Shown: positions 1 to 8,375 of the stretch, piece after piece
Position numbering within the stretch: the first letter of the stretch is position 1
Layout: each line of letters opens with the position of its first letter
DNA from: an uncultured Bacteroidales bacterium
GTDB lineage: Bacteria > Bacteroidota > Bacteroidia > Bacteroidales > Bacteroidaceae
Length of the DNA stretch: 33,536 nt
Direction of reading: 5' to 3'
NCBI GenBank assembly: GCA_945837185.1
Contig: CAMAMZ010000003.1
Span: 1-33,536 of the forward strand
Notes under the pieces: generated by a model
What the model saw: only the letters and a program-made list of their open reading frames with translations
Told to the model about the DNA's origin: nothing
The model's database searches: none
Position numbers and translations under genes: made by a program

Positions 1-10
1 CCTTGGGGTT

Positions 11-58
11 TAGGTTTAGTTTACACCACTATATATAAAGAGGGTTAAACTAAACCTA
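11..58. repeat. 13-bp perfect inverted repeat downstream of mnmE
   Basis: The arms TAGGTTTAGTTTA (11-23) and TAAACTAAACCTA (46-58) are perfect reverse complements, separated by a 22-nt AT-rich loop. The repeat lies 17 nt beyond the mnmE stop codon. On the mnmE transcript strand no T-run follows the hairpin, so it is not a textbook intrinsic terminator. It could be a 3'-end-stabilising hairpin or a protein-binding palindrome. Confidence 0.6.
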
Positions 59-74
59 TTTAGCGATGCAGAAT

Positions 75-1478
75 CTACTTTCCGATGCAGAAGTGACTGA
101 ATATGTTGCCTAAGACGGCATCGGTGGTTACTTCGCCTACGATGTCGGAAAGGTGGAAAATGCACTCGCGGAGGTCTTGCGACACCAAATCGCCAGAAAG
201 GTTGTCTTGCAATCCTTGTTCCACGCGACGTATGGCTTGCAGGGCGTTGCTGAGTGCCTCATAGTGCCGTGCATTGGTTACTACTACCTCGGTTGGGGCG
301 AGGGAGGGTAGGGCTGCCATGTGGGTAAGTATTGTTTCCAACTCATTGATGTGTAGCTGCTGACGTGCTGAGATGGCTATGGTTTGATAGGTGGCCTGCG
401 TGGTGTTGATGAAGGAGGGTAGGGTGGTAGGTGGTGTGGCGATGTCGCACTTGTTCATAACCACAACAACTTGTTTTCCGGCAAGGTGCTGTTGGATTTG
501 TTCATAGAAGCTCCGGAAGGTATCTTCGCCTTGTGTCAAGTCGTACATGAGGAGAACAATCTCTGCCTGTGCCATTGCCTTGAAGCTGCGCTCTATGCCC
601 ATTGCCTCAATGCTATCGTCGGTTTGCCGTATGCCAGCTGTATCGATAAAGCGAAAGAGGGTTCCTGAAAGGTTTATGGTGTCTTCAATCACATCGCGTG
701 TGGTACCGTGAATATTACTCACAATGGCGCGCTCTTCGCCTACCAACGCATTGAGCAGGGTTGATTTTCCGGCATTGGTGGCCCCTATGATAGCTACGGG
801 TATTCCGTTTTTGATGGCATTGCCCACGCTGAAGGAGTTCACTAATCGTTCGATGACGGTTTCGATGTGTTGGGCAAGTTGGTTCAATTCCTTTCTGTCG
901 GCAAATTCCAGTTCTTCATGATCACTGAAATCCAGTTCCAGTTCCATCAGAGATGTGAGATGCAGAAGTTGGTTTCGCAGTTCGGACAATTGCTTGCTGA
1001 AGCCACCTCGCATTTGGTTCATGGCCAGACGGTGGGAAGCTGCGGAGGTTGATGCTATAAGATCAGCCACGGCTTCAGCCTGACTCAAGTCCATCTTTCC
1101 GTGCAGGAAAGCCCGTTGGGTGAACTCTCCCGGTTGTGCTATGCGACAGCCCTCATGCAGGAGCAATTGCATTACCTGCTGTAAGATATAAGGAGAGGCG
1201 TGGCATGAAATCTCTGTTGAATCCTCGCCCGTATAGGAATGGGGCGCCCTGAACAGACTCACCAGCACCTCATCGATTCTCTGGTTGGTTGTTTTGTCGT
1301 GTATATAGCCGAAGGTGAGCGTGTAGGGGTCACGTTGCGAGAGGTTACCCTGTTTTGCGTTGTGGGGTATGAAGATGTTGTTGGTTGCCGCAATGGCCTT
1401 GGGCCCTGAAACACGGATGATACCGATAGCCCCTCCTTGTGCTGTGGCCACAGCACATATAGTGTCTTGTTGGTTCAT
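75..1478 (-). CDS. mnmE: tRNA modification GTPase MnmE (TrmE)
   Basis: MnmE works with MnmG to add the (carboxymethyl)aminomethyl group to wobble uridine 34 of certain tRNAs. The 467-residue protein has the N-terminal folate-binding domain (about 1-120), a helical domain, and an inserted Ras-like GTPase. Visible GTPase motifs are G1 GATNAGKST (about 232-240), the GTTRD switch (about 258-262), G3 DTAG (279-282) and G4 NKCD. The C-terminus ends FCIGK, the C-x-G-K signature that supplies the functional cysteine. Length is normal for the family. It is the last gene of the serS-led string, 30 nt behind the GAF reductase gene, and ends beside a 13-bp inverted repeat. Identification is secure. Confidence 0.97.
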   Translation of the reverse strand: MNQQDTICAVATAQGGAIGIIRVSGPKAIAATNNIFIPHNAKQGNLSQRDPYTLTFGYIHDKTTNQRIDEVLVSLFRAPHSYTGEDSTEISCHASPYILQQVMQLLLHEGCRIAQPGEFTQRAFLHGKMDLSQAEAVADLIASTSAASHRLAMNQMRGGFSKQLSELRNQLLHLTSLMELELDFSDHEELEFADRKELNQLAQHIETVIERLVNSFSVGNAIKNGIPVAIIGATNAGKSTLLNALVGEERAIVSNIHGTTRDVIEDTINLSGTLFRFIDTAGIRQTDDSIEAMGIERSFKAMAQAEIVLLMYDLTQGEDTFRSFYEQIQQHLAGKQVVVVMNKCDIATPPTTLPSFINTTQATYQTIAISARQQLHINELETILTHMAALPSLAPTEVVVTNARHYEALSNALQAIRRVEQGLQDNLSGDLVSQDLRECIFHLSDIVGEVTTDAVLGNIFSHFCIGK

Positions 1479-1508
1479 GTAGCTTTTTCCTTCAACAGAA
1501 TATTTGAT

Positions 1509-2006
1509 TTATGATGCGAACAGATTGTCAGATAGAATCCTGCATATCGTTTCCAGATGCAGGCGGTCGGTTTCATCGAAAGCATTCAGTTGGTCGCTAT
1601 CGATGTCGAGCACGCCTTGCACACATCCCGTTGGCGACAGCAGGGGAACGACAATCTCCGACCGCGACTTAGAGCTGCAGGCTATGTGGCCGGGAAACTG
1701 GTCGACATCGGGAACAAGGAATGTATGTGCTTCCTGCCATGCCATGCCACACACCCCTCTGCCCTTGCGTATGCGACTACAGGCTATGGTGCCCTGAAAG
1801 GGTCCTAAGGAAAGCCATTCCTCATTGTTTACCAGATAGAAGCCTACCCAAAAGAATTGGAATGCTTCCTTGAGTGCTGCGGCTGCATTGGCCAGTACGC
1901 TAACCACATTGTGTTCGCCTTCAATAAGAGCTGTGAACTGTTTGGTGAACACTTCATAGCGTTCGGCTTTTGAGAGTGTGGAGGATATGTTGAAAGAGGG
2001 TTCCAT
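1509..2006 (-). CDS. msrC: Free methionine-(R)-sulfoxide reductase (GAF-domain fRMsr)
   Basis: This enzyme reduces free methionine-(R)-sulfoxide to methionine and belongs to the single-GAF-domain fRMsr family. The 165-residue protein has the family segments FFWVGFYLV, GRGVCGMA, FPGHIAC and GVLDIDS. Cysteines 76, 86 and 110 keep the spacing of 10 and 24 residues of the three redox cysteines known in E. coli fRMsr (84, 94, 118), so an active enzyme is expected. It lies 6 nt after the nucleoside phosphorylase stop and 30 nt before mnmE, so co-transcription is likely. The substrate is inferred from the family and cysteine spacing. Confidence 0.9.
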   Translation of the reverse strand: MEPSFNISSTLSKAERYEVFTKQFTALIEGEHNVVSVLANAAAALKEAFQFFWVGFYLVNNEEWLSLGPFQGTIACSRIRKGRGVCGMAWQEAHTFLVPDVDQFPGHIACSSKSRSEIVVPLLSPTGCVQGVLDIDSDQLNAFDETDRLHLETICRILSDNLFAS

Positions 2007-2012
2007 AGAGGC

Positions 2013-2882
2013 TCAGATGCGGTTTAGCACGGTGGTAATGAGTTTGTTGATTTGCGCTTGATAGTTGGTATCCGCATTCTGTGCCCTGCGGTTGGCAACC
2101 ACCATACAACAGGTGAGCGCCTTATGTCCCAGCAGTTTTGACAAGCCTGCGACAGCAGAACTTTCCATTTCAAAATTGGTGATTTGCTTATCTTGATATG
2201 TAAAGGCTTCAATCTGTTTGTTGAGTTGGGGGTAGGCAAGGGGAATGCGCAGCTCCCTTCCTTGCGGGCCATAGAAGCCACCGCAGGAGATGGTGATGCC
2301 CCGTACCATATCGTTGGCAGCAATGCGGGTAAGCAGTTCCTCATCGGCATCAATGACGTAAGGAGCACATAAGAGCGGATTCCAATGGGTATGGGCCACA
2401 AAAGCCTGTTCGAGTGCCAGGTCGCACACTTCATTCCGGCCTGCATAGAAGTTGAGCAAGCCATCGAAGCCAATACTTTTCTCGCTGGCGATGAAGGTGC
2501 CGGTAGGGGTATAAGGTTGCAGACCTCCGCAGGTTCCAATCCGCACAATTGTTAATTGTCGCAAGGCTTCGCGAGGTGTGCGCGTGATGAAATCAATGTT
2601 TGCCAGTGCATCAAGTTCGTTGAGCACGATGTCGATGTTGTCGCATCCAATGCCTGTGCTCACCACCGTAATGCGCTTGCCCTGATAGGTTCCTGTGGTA
2701 GTGTGAAACTCCCGGTTGGCTGTTTGAAATTCCACTTCATCGAAGTGTGAAGCTACCAGACTTACTCGTCCTGGGTCGCCCACCAGAATAACTTTGTCGG
2801 CCAGTTGCGCTGGCAAAAGGTGCAGATGGAAGATGGTGCCATCGGCATTGATAATGAGTTCCGATTCTTCGATTCTTTTCAT
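2013..2882 (-). CDS. Nucleoside phosphorylase (PNP/UDP family, uridine phosphorylase-like)
   Basis: Members of this family cleave nucleosides with phosphate to give a free base and ribose-1-phosphate. The 289-residue protein shows the GDPGR phosphate-binding loop (35-39), the RIGTCGG phosphate motif near the middle, and FEMESSAV, whose Glu-Met-Glu contacts ribose. At 289 residues it is longer than E. coli Udp (about 253), as is common in Bacteroidota homologues. Base preference cannot be read with certainty from sequence; uridine is my best guess, and purine nucleosides are possible. It sits 19 nt behind the PD40-like gene and 6 nt ahead of the fRMsr gene. Confidence 0.85.
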   Translation of the reverse strand: MKRIEESELIINADGTIFHLHLLPAQLADKVILVGDPGRVSLVASHFDEVEFQTANREFHTTTGTYQGKRITVVSTGIGCDNIDIVLNELDALANIDFITRTPREALRQLTIVRIGTCGGLQPYTPTGTFIASEKSIGFDGLLNFYAGRNEVCDLALEQAFVAHTHWNPLLCAPYVIDADEELLTRIAANDMVRGITISCGGFYGPQGRELRIPLAYPQLNKQIEAFTYQDKQITNFEMESSAVAGLSKLLGHKALTCCMVVANRRAQNADTNYQAQINKLITTVLNRI

Positions 2883-2901
2883 ACCCGGTGCGTGTTGCTT
2901 A

Positions 2902-4089
2902 TTATTTTTGCTTAACGAGCGTGCACTCTTTATTGCGTAAATCCTTTTCCGCTTTGCGGAGGGTAGTACGCATTTCGTTCACCTCACGTTCCATTCTGAG
3001 AATGGCTTCTTTCATTTTGTTCTTTTCGGTTTGCGAAGCTTTGGCATAGGCCTCCCGCTGCGCCTCGAGAGTGCTGCATTTCTTCTTAAACGAAGCTTTG
3101 ATGCCGTTGAGGGTAAGGAACTGTTGCCGTGTTTCTTTCGACTTGAACTCGTTGATGTTCGTATAGATGACGCGATCGTTCACTACGAAAGAAATATTTT
3201 CGGGATTATTATCCCGCATAGCCCTTTCCTTCATGTCCATGAGGCGTTGTATCACCTGTGTCCTGTTGCCGAATTTCCATGTGTCGGCAATCTTGTCGAT
3301 ACGTGCATAAGAGGCTATCTGGCTTTCCTCCAAGTTATCGCTCTCAAAACTCCGCCTGGGTTTGGTGGGTTCAAAGGTGTAGATACATACCATTCCCTTA
3401 GGTTGATAACGGTCGCTAACAAGCCATCCCACGTTGTCCATCTCGTCGATGGCCAGCAGATAGTCATTGGCAGGCGAATTGAAGGGCAGACCGTAGTTTT
3501 CGGGTTGAAAGAACTTTCCTGTTTCGCTGTCGAACAATGTGGTGAAGATGTCGTAGCCTCCCACACTCTCTTCTCCTTTGGCGGCAAAGAAGAGGGTGAT
3601 GCCGTCAGACATCATAAAGGGGAAGTTGACCTCTTTGTAAATCGTGTCAATGCCTTCAACAGGTGTTTTCGGTCCCCATTTGTCGCCCAAAAGATCCATC
3701 TTGTAAAGATTACGTGCCTTCAGCGTGTTGCCTATGGAGAAATAAATCTGGTCGCCAAATTCATTGATATAGGCCGATGACAGCACCTGAGGTGCATCGG
3801 CATGGGGGAACAGCTGCCTATAATCGGCAATGTAGCCCGACTCTTTGTTGAGCGGAATTTTTGCCAGGAAAGAATCTTTTGGTACTACAATGCTGTCGAC
3901 AAACATGATTTTGGCAGTAGAAGGAAGCATACTCGCATAAAGCATTGCTGCGGGACTTTCCTCTACGGGCTCTTGTTTCACCTCTTTTTTTACGGTCTTT
4001 CTGGCAGCCGTTTTCCTTTTACGCGACTGTGCCGAGGTTGTAAGGGTTATACACAGGCATAGAATGATAGAAAAATAAACCTTGTTCAT
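2902..4089 (-). CDS. Secreted PD40/WD40-like repeat protein of unknown function
   Basis: I do not recognise a specific function. The 395-residue product begins with a signal peptide (MNKVYFSIILCLCITLTTSA, probable cleavage before Gln-21). A Lys/Arg-rich stretch follows (about 22-40). The middle (about 75-250) has repeated beta-propeller-like segments such as QIYFSIGN, ITLFFAAKG, YDIFTTLFD and VGWLVSDR, the pattern of PD40 repeats seen in outer-membrane-associated Bacteroidota proteins. The last 80 or so residues are charged and helical, probably a coiled coil. No OmpA-like peptidoglycan-binding domain is present. It lies between the DUF486 gene (22-nt gap) and the phosphorylase (19-nt gap). 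A periplasmic structural or sensory role is only inference. Confidence 0.75.
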   Translation of the reverse strand: MNKVYFSIILCLCITLTTSAQSRKRKTAARKTVKKEVKQEPVEESPAAMLYASMLPSTAKIMFVDSIVVPKDSFLAKIPLNKESGYIADYRQLFPHADAPQVLSSAYINEFGDQIYFSIGNTLKARNLYKMDLLGDKWGPKTPVEGIDTIYKEVNFPFMMSDGITLFFAAKGEESVGGYDIFTTLFDSETGKFFQPENYGLPFNSPANDYLLAIDEMDNVGWLVSDRYQPKGMVCIYTFEPTKPRRSFESDNLEESQIASYARIDKIADTWKFGNRTQVIQRLMDMKERAMRDNNPENISFVVNDRVIYTNINEFKSKETRQQFLTLNGIKASFKKKCSTLEAQREAYAKASQTEKNKMKEAILRMEREVNEMRTTLRKAEKDLRNKECTLVKQK

Positions 4090-4111
4090 GACGGCATGTT
4101 TTGGGTTGTTG

Positions 4112-4480
4112 TTATTTCATAAATACCAAGTAAACAGCACAAATGATGAGCAGGAACGCCAAAATGTGATTCCAATGAAGGTTTTGTCCTTGAAAAAGAA
4201 TGTTGGCGATGACGGCGAAGACCGCCAGACTGATACACTCCTGTACTACTTTGAGTTGCACTAAGGAGAAGGGACCACCGTTGCCGGTGAATCCCATTCT
4301 GTTTGCTGGAACCTGACAACAGTATTCCAGAAATGCTATACCCCACGAAAAAGCAATGACGCCTAAGAGTGGCCAGTCTTTACATGTACCCGACTGTTGC
4401 AGTTTCAAATGCCCATACCATGCCAGTGTCATGAATACGTTGCTGAGTATGAGCAGCAATATTGTATAAAGTCCGTTCAT
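4112..4480 (-). CDS. Small four-helix membrane protein, DUF486 / DMT-like family
   Basis: The 122-residue protein is almost entirely hydrophobic, with four predicted membrane helices (about 4-24, 36-54, 72-96, 102-120). Family markers include AWYGHLK, WGIAFLEYC, the PANRMG turn and the C-terminal LxxCAVYLVFMK segment. These fit DUF486 (COG3169), which resembles half of a drug/metabolite transporter and may work as a dimer. No substrate is established for the family as far as I know. The start is 10 nt after the NfnAB-like gene stop, so the two are almost certainly co-transcribed. Confidence 0.85.
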   Translation of the reverse strand: MNGLYTILLLILSNVFMTLAWYGHLKLQQSGTCKDWPLLGVIAFSWGIAFLEYCCQVPANRMGFTGNGGPFSLVQLKVVQECISLAVFAVIANILFQGQNLHWNHILAFLLIICAVYLVFMK

Positions 4481-4490
4481 GATGTGTAAC

Positions 4491-6836
4491 TTAGTTTTGC
4501 AGCAGCTGCTCTGCCATATTGGCGGCAGCCTTACGTCCGTCGCCCATAGCCAGAATTACAGTTGCTCCACCACGCACGATGTCTCCTCCTGCATACAGCT
4601 CAGGCAAGTTGCTCTGCATCTTTTCGTTGACAACAATGGTGTCTTTGCGGCCCAATTCCAATCCGCTGATTGAGCGTGGAACAAGAGGATTGGGCGAAAC
4701 GCCAATAGCCACGATAACTTGGTCGCACTCAACGGTAACGGTTTCGCCCGTTAGCTCAGGTCTGCAACGTCCGCTGGCATCAGGCTCACCAAGTTTCATT
4801 ACATCGAGCACAGCAGCTTTGACGCGTCCGTTTTCATCAGCCAGATACTCTTTGGGATTATGCAATGTGAGGAAATTTATTCCCTCTTCCTTAGCATGCT
4901 TCACCTCCTCGAGTCGGGCAGGCATCTCAGCTTCAGAACGTCTGTAGACGATGCTCACTTCCGCACCCAAACGTTTTGCTGTGCGACAAGAATCCATAGC
5001 CGTATTGCCTCCTCCCACAACAATCACCTTCTTGCCGATATTCATCGGTGTATCGGTATGTGGATTGGCTGCATCCATCAAGTTGACACGGGTAAGATAT
5101 TCGTTAGATGACATGATGTTGATGAGGTTTTCGCCCGGTATGCCCATAAAGTTGGGAAGACCGGCTCCTGAACCCACGAAGATACCTTTGAAGTCCTTGG
5201 CTTTCAAGTCATCAATCGTAATGGTTTTACCAACGATGCAATCTGTTTGGAAGTGCACTCCCATTTTACGAAGGTTATTGATTTCAACATCTACGATGCG
5301 GTTGGGCAATCGGAATTCAGGAATACCATATTTCAATACGCCACCGATTTCGTGGAGTGCCTCGAACACATACACATCGAAGCCTCGTTTCGCCATGTCG
5401 CCGGCAAAGCTCAAGCCCGATGGTCCAGATCCTACTACAGCCACCTTGATACCATTGGCAGGTGCCATTTCAGGAATGGCAATGTTGCCACTTTCCCGTT
5501 CATAGTCGGCTGCAAAGCGCTCCAAATATCCAATCGCTACGGCAGGCTCGTTCATCTTCAGGTGTATACATTTGCTTTCGCATTGTTTTTCCTGTGGACA
5601 AACACGACCACACACAGCAGGCAGGGCGGAGGTTTGCTTGATTACTTTGGCTGCTGCCAGAATTTCGCCCCGTTCAATATTCTTGATGAAGGCAGGGATG
5701 TTGATGTTCACCGGACAGCCTTCTACACACGAGGGCTTACCGCAATCCAAACAACGCTTGGCCTCGGTCATGGCCATCTCTTTGGTGAGACCCAAATTCA
5801 CCTCTTCGGTGCGTGTTGTAGCTCTATAGGCAGGGTCGAGTTCCGGCATCTGCACACGCTCAATCTGCTTGCGCTGCTTGGCATTCAAAGCCTTGCGAAG
5901 TGTTTCGCGCCATGGTGCATTTCTGTCGGTAAGACTCTCTGTATCAGTAATGTTTGCATTGCTGTCTGAAGTATTGATTGGGTCAATGGGCTTCTCTTCC
6001 GAAGGCATTACCGTAGCATGTTCGGCAAAGTGAGCCATTTCGTCGCGTTCCACATCCTTGAAGGTTCCCATGCGCTTGAACATTTCGTCCCAGTCAACCA
6101 AGTCGCCATCAAATTCCGGACCGTCAATACAAACGAACTTTGTCTTGCCACCAATTGTCAGACGGCAGGCACCGCACATGCCCGTACCGTCTACCATAAT
6201 GGTGTTGAGCGATACATCGTTGGGGATGCCATGCTTGTGTGCCAGCAACGAGCAGAACTTCATCATGATGGGAGGGCCAATGGCCAGCACTTTATCCACG
6301 TGTTCGCGTTCGATAACTTTTTCCATGCCAACCGTTACAACACCCTTTTCGCCCCATGAACCATCATCAGTCATGATGATCATCTCGTCAGAGTTGGCTG
6401 CCACATCATCCGTCATAATTACCAATTCTTTTGTTCGTCCGGCCAACACAGAGATAACTCTGTTACCGGCCTTTTTCAAGGCGGTGAGGATAGGTAAGAT
6501 GGCAGCAATGCCGATGCCACCTCCCGCGCAGAGCACGGTACCATAGTTCTCTATTCTTGAAGGTGTGCCCAAAGGACCCACAACATCGGCCACCGCATCG
6601 CCCACGTTAAGTTGGCAGAATTTTGTTGAGGAGAGGCCTACTTCCTGAATCACTAATGTGAGGGTTCCTTTATCGGCATCAGACTTTGCGATGGTGTAGG
6701 GCACGCGCTCGCTGTTCTTGTCGACTCGTACAATGATAAAGTTTCCTGGCTTGCAACTTTTTGCAATCAGGGGTGCTTCGACTTCAAAGCAAAATACTTT
6801 CTCGGAGAATTGTTCCTTGGAGATGATTTTATACAT
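4491..6836 (-). CDS. Single-chain NfnAB-like NAD(P)H:ferredoxin oxidoreductase (FNR-like + GltD-like fusion)
   Basis: This 781-residue protein joins two flavoprotein modules. Residues 1-270 resemble DHODB electron-transfer subunit/NfnA: RVPYTIA FAD motif (44-50), GGGIGIAAI (105-113), and a [2Fe-2S] site with D216, C221, C224 and C236; the Asp plus three Cys pattern is that described for NfnA. After a variable linker (about 275-330), the GltD/NfnB-like part has two Cys clusters for [4Fe-4S] (362, 365, 370, 374 and 409, 413, 419, 423). FAD (GSGPSG, 469-474) and NADPH (GGGNTA) dinucleotide folds follow. Nfn enzymes couple NADH, NADPH and ferredoxin by electron bifurcation. Database labels such as glutamate synthase small subunit or DHODB subunit are likely misleading, since no large glutamate synthase subunit is adjacent. 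It starts 24 nt after serS. Confidence 0.88.
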   Translation of the reverse strand: MYKIISKEQFSEKVFCFEVEAPLIAKSCKPGNFIIVRVDKNSERVPYTIAKSDADKGTLTLVIQEVGLSSTKFCQLNVGDAVADVVGPLGTPSRIENYGTVLCAGGGIGIAAILPILTALKKAGNRVISVLAGRTKELVIMTDDVAANSDEMIIMTDDGSWGEKGVVTVGMEKVIEREHVDKVLAIGPPIMMKFCSLLAHKHGIPNDVSLNTIMVDGTGMCGACRLTIGGKTKFVCIDGPEFDGDLVDWDEMFKRMGTFKDVERDEMAHFAEHATVMPSEEKPIDPINTSDSNANITDTESLTDRNAPWRETLRKALNAKQRKQIERVQMPELDPAYRATTRTEEVNLGLTKEMAMTEAKRCLDCGKPSCVEGCPVNINIPAFIKNIERGEILAAAKVIKQTSALPAVCGRVCPQEKQCESKCIHLKMNEPAVAIGYLERFAADYERESGNIAIPEMAPANGIKVAVVGSGPSGLSFAGDMAKRGFDVYVFEALHEIGGVLKYGIPEFRLPNRIVDVEINNLRKMGVHFQTDCIVGKTITIDDLKAKDFKGIFVGSGAGLPNFMGIPGENLINIMSSNEYLTRVNLMDAANPHTDTPMNIGKKVIVVGGGNTAMDSCRTAKRLGAEVSIVYRRSEAEMPARLEEVKHAKEEGINFLTLHNPKEYLADENGRVKAAVLDVMKLGEPDASGRCRPELTGETVTVECDQVIVAIGVSPNPLVPRSISGLELGRKDTIVVNEKMQSNLPELYAGGDIVRGGATVILAMGDGRKAAANMAEQLLQN

Positions 6837-6860
6837 AACAGAGGTTGTTGTGTGGTGGTG

Positions 6861-8150
6861 TTAGAGGTGATTATTATCTATAATATCAAACCCACAATAT
6901 GGAACGAGTACTTTCGGCACGCGGATTCCTTCGGGGGTTTGGTTGTTTTCTATGATAGCAGCCACAATACGCGGGAGTGCAAGGGCAGAACCGTTGAGTG
7001 TATGGCACAACTCAATCTTCTTGTCGTCGGTATGACGGTAGCGGCAATGCAGGCGGTTGGCCTGATAGCTTTCGAAATTAGACACCGAAGACACTTCCAG
7101 CCAGCGTTGCTGTGCAGCACTCCATACCTCAAAATCGTAGCAGATGGCAGATGTGAAACTCATATCGCCTCCGCAGAGTCGGAGAATGTGATAGGGGAGT
7201 TCCAACTTCTGGCAAAGTCCTTCAACGTGCTGCAACATTTCGTTGAGGCTTTGGTAGGAGTGTTCGGGCGTGTCGATGCGTACGATTTCCACCTTGTCAA
7301 ATTGGTGCAGACGGTTGAGACCTCTCACGTCCTTGCCATAGCTTCCTGCTTCGCGACGGAAACAGGCAGAATAAGCGCATCGCTTGATAGGGAGGTCTTT
7401 TTCGTCGAGAATCTCATCGCGGAAGATATTGGTTACGGGCACCTCAGCGGTAGGAATCAGGAAGAGGTTATCTAAATTGGCATGATACATCTGCCCTTCT
7501 TTATCGGGCAATTGTCCGGTGCCATAGCCACTTGCTTCGTTCACGACATAAGGAGGTTGTATTTCCAGATATCCGCTCTTTCTTGCCTCGTCCAGGAAGA
7601 AAGCCTCTAATGCTCTTTGGAAACGTGCCATCTTACCGATATAAAGTGGGAAGCCCGCACCCGTTATTTTCACACCCAGGTCGAAATCGACGAGGTTGAA
7701 CTTCTTGAGTAAATCCCAATGGCACAAAGCGTCTTCGGGCAGTTGAGGCTTAACACCTCCTTCGCGTACTACAACGTTGCTGCTGGCATCTTTACCTTCT
7801 GGTACGTCGGCATGGGGAATGTTGGGTATGGTAAGCAGCACTTCAGTCATGTCGTGTTGTGCCTTGTCCATGATTTCCTGAAGCGCCTTGTCGGTGCATT
7901 TCAAATCGGCAACCTTTGTCTTAACTTCATTGGCTTCTTCTTTTTTGCCTTCCTTCATCAGCAAGCCAATCTGTTTTGACAATTGGTTCTGCTGTTGCTT
8001 GTTGCTGTCTAACTTTTGTTGTGATTCACGGCGCAAACGGTCGTATTCTAATACTTTCTCGATGGCCTCACGTGCTCCTTCGAAATGTTTCTTCTCGAGC
8101 CCTTTGATAACGCGCTCGGTTTCTTCTGTGATGAGCTTTAATGTAAGCAT
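6861..8150 (-). CDS. serS: Seryl-tRNA synthetase
   Basis: Charges tRNA-Ser with serine and also tRNA-Sec where present. The 429-residue class II synthetase has the N-terminal long coiled-coil arm (about 25-105) that grips the tRNA variable arm. Downstream are the TAEVPVTN serine-binding motif, motif 2 (CFRREAGSYGKDVRG) and motif 3 (NGSALALPRIVAAIIE). Length is normal. It heads a run of seven closely spaced minus-strand genes, and a consensus promoter lies 40-70 nt upstream. Confidence 0.97.
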   Translation of the reverse strand: MLTLKLITEETERVIKGLEKKHFEGAREAIEKVLEYDRLRRESQQKLDSNKQQQNQLSKQIGLLMKEGKKEEANEVKTKVADLKCTDKALQEIMDKAQHDMTEVLLTIPNIPHADVPEGKDASSNVVVREGGVKPQLPEDALCHWDLLKKFNLVDFDLGVKITGAGFPLYIGKMARFQRALEAFFLDEARKSGYLEIQPPYVVNEASGYGTGQLPDKEGQMYHANLDNLFLIPTAEVPVTNIFRDEILDEKDLPIKRCAYSACFRREAGSYGKDVRGLNRLHQFDKVEIVRIDTPEHSYQSLNEMLQHVEGLCQKLELPYHILRLCGGDMSFTSAICYDFEVWSAAQQRWLEVSSVSNFESYQANRLHCRYRHTDDKKIELCHTLNGSALALPRIVAAIIENNQTPEGIRVPKVLVPYCGFDIIDNNHL

Positions 8151-8189
8151 AACAAAATACTTTATATATTAACCTAATGTATCATTGCG

Positions 8190-8221
8190 CAAAGATACAA
8201 ACAATATTTGAAACCACCAAA
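8190..8221 (-). promoter_or_regulatory. Bacteroidota-type promoter of the serS operon
   Basis: Reading the minus strand, TTTG (8221-8218) is followed by exactly 20 nt and then TATCTTTG (8197-8190), matching the Bacteroidota -33/-7 consensus TTTG-N19-21-TAnnTTTG. The serS start codon is 39 nt beyond the -7 box. Confidence 0.75.
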
Positions 8222-8305
8222 TTTTGAGGTTGTGTGTTACAGCCAATGGGATACATGGCATCATGGTGTGCTTCATGGCCCTATGGTAGGAGTCATCTAA
8301 CGCAA

Positions 8306-8340
8306 GAAAGCCGATGTCCCGGTTGTGGGAATCGGCTTTC
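8306..8340 (-). terminator. Terminator-like hairpin after rpmA
   Basis: Perfect 10-bp inverted repeat GAAAGCCGAT (8306-8315) / ATCGGCTTTC (8331-8340) with a 15-nt loop, 35 nt downstream of the rpmA stop on the minus strand. Only a short pyrimidine run (CTTTCTT) follows the stem, so termination may be partial. It separates rplU-rpmA from the serS promoter. Confidence 0.6.
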
Positions 8341-8375
8341 CTGTGTTTGTTTGGAATAAGTTGTTGATTTTGTTA

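Noticed and set aside
3031..3780. 249-codon plus-strand open frame opposite the PD40-like gene
   Set aside because: It is antisense to a gene with a clear signal peptide and domain pattern; its own translation shows no recognisable family.
5247..5969. 240-codon plus-strand open frame inside the NfnAB-like gene
   Set aside because: The opposite strand encodes well-conserved iron-sulfur and nucleotide motifs; this frame is a shadow.
4491..6836. Reading the fused flavoprotein as glutamate synthase small subunit
   Set aside because: No large subunit is adjacent, and the N-terminal half with an Asp/Cys3 [2Fe-2S] site fits NfnA rather than GltD alone.
6810..7475. 221-codon plus-strand open frame opposite serS
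   Set aside because: Antisense to conserved synthetase motifs 2 and 3, and shows no family features.
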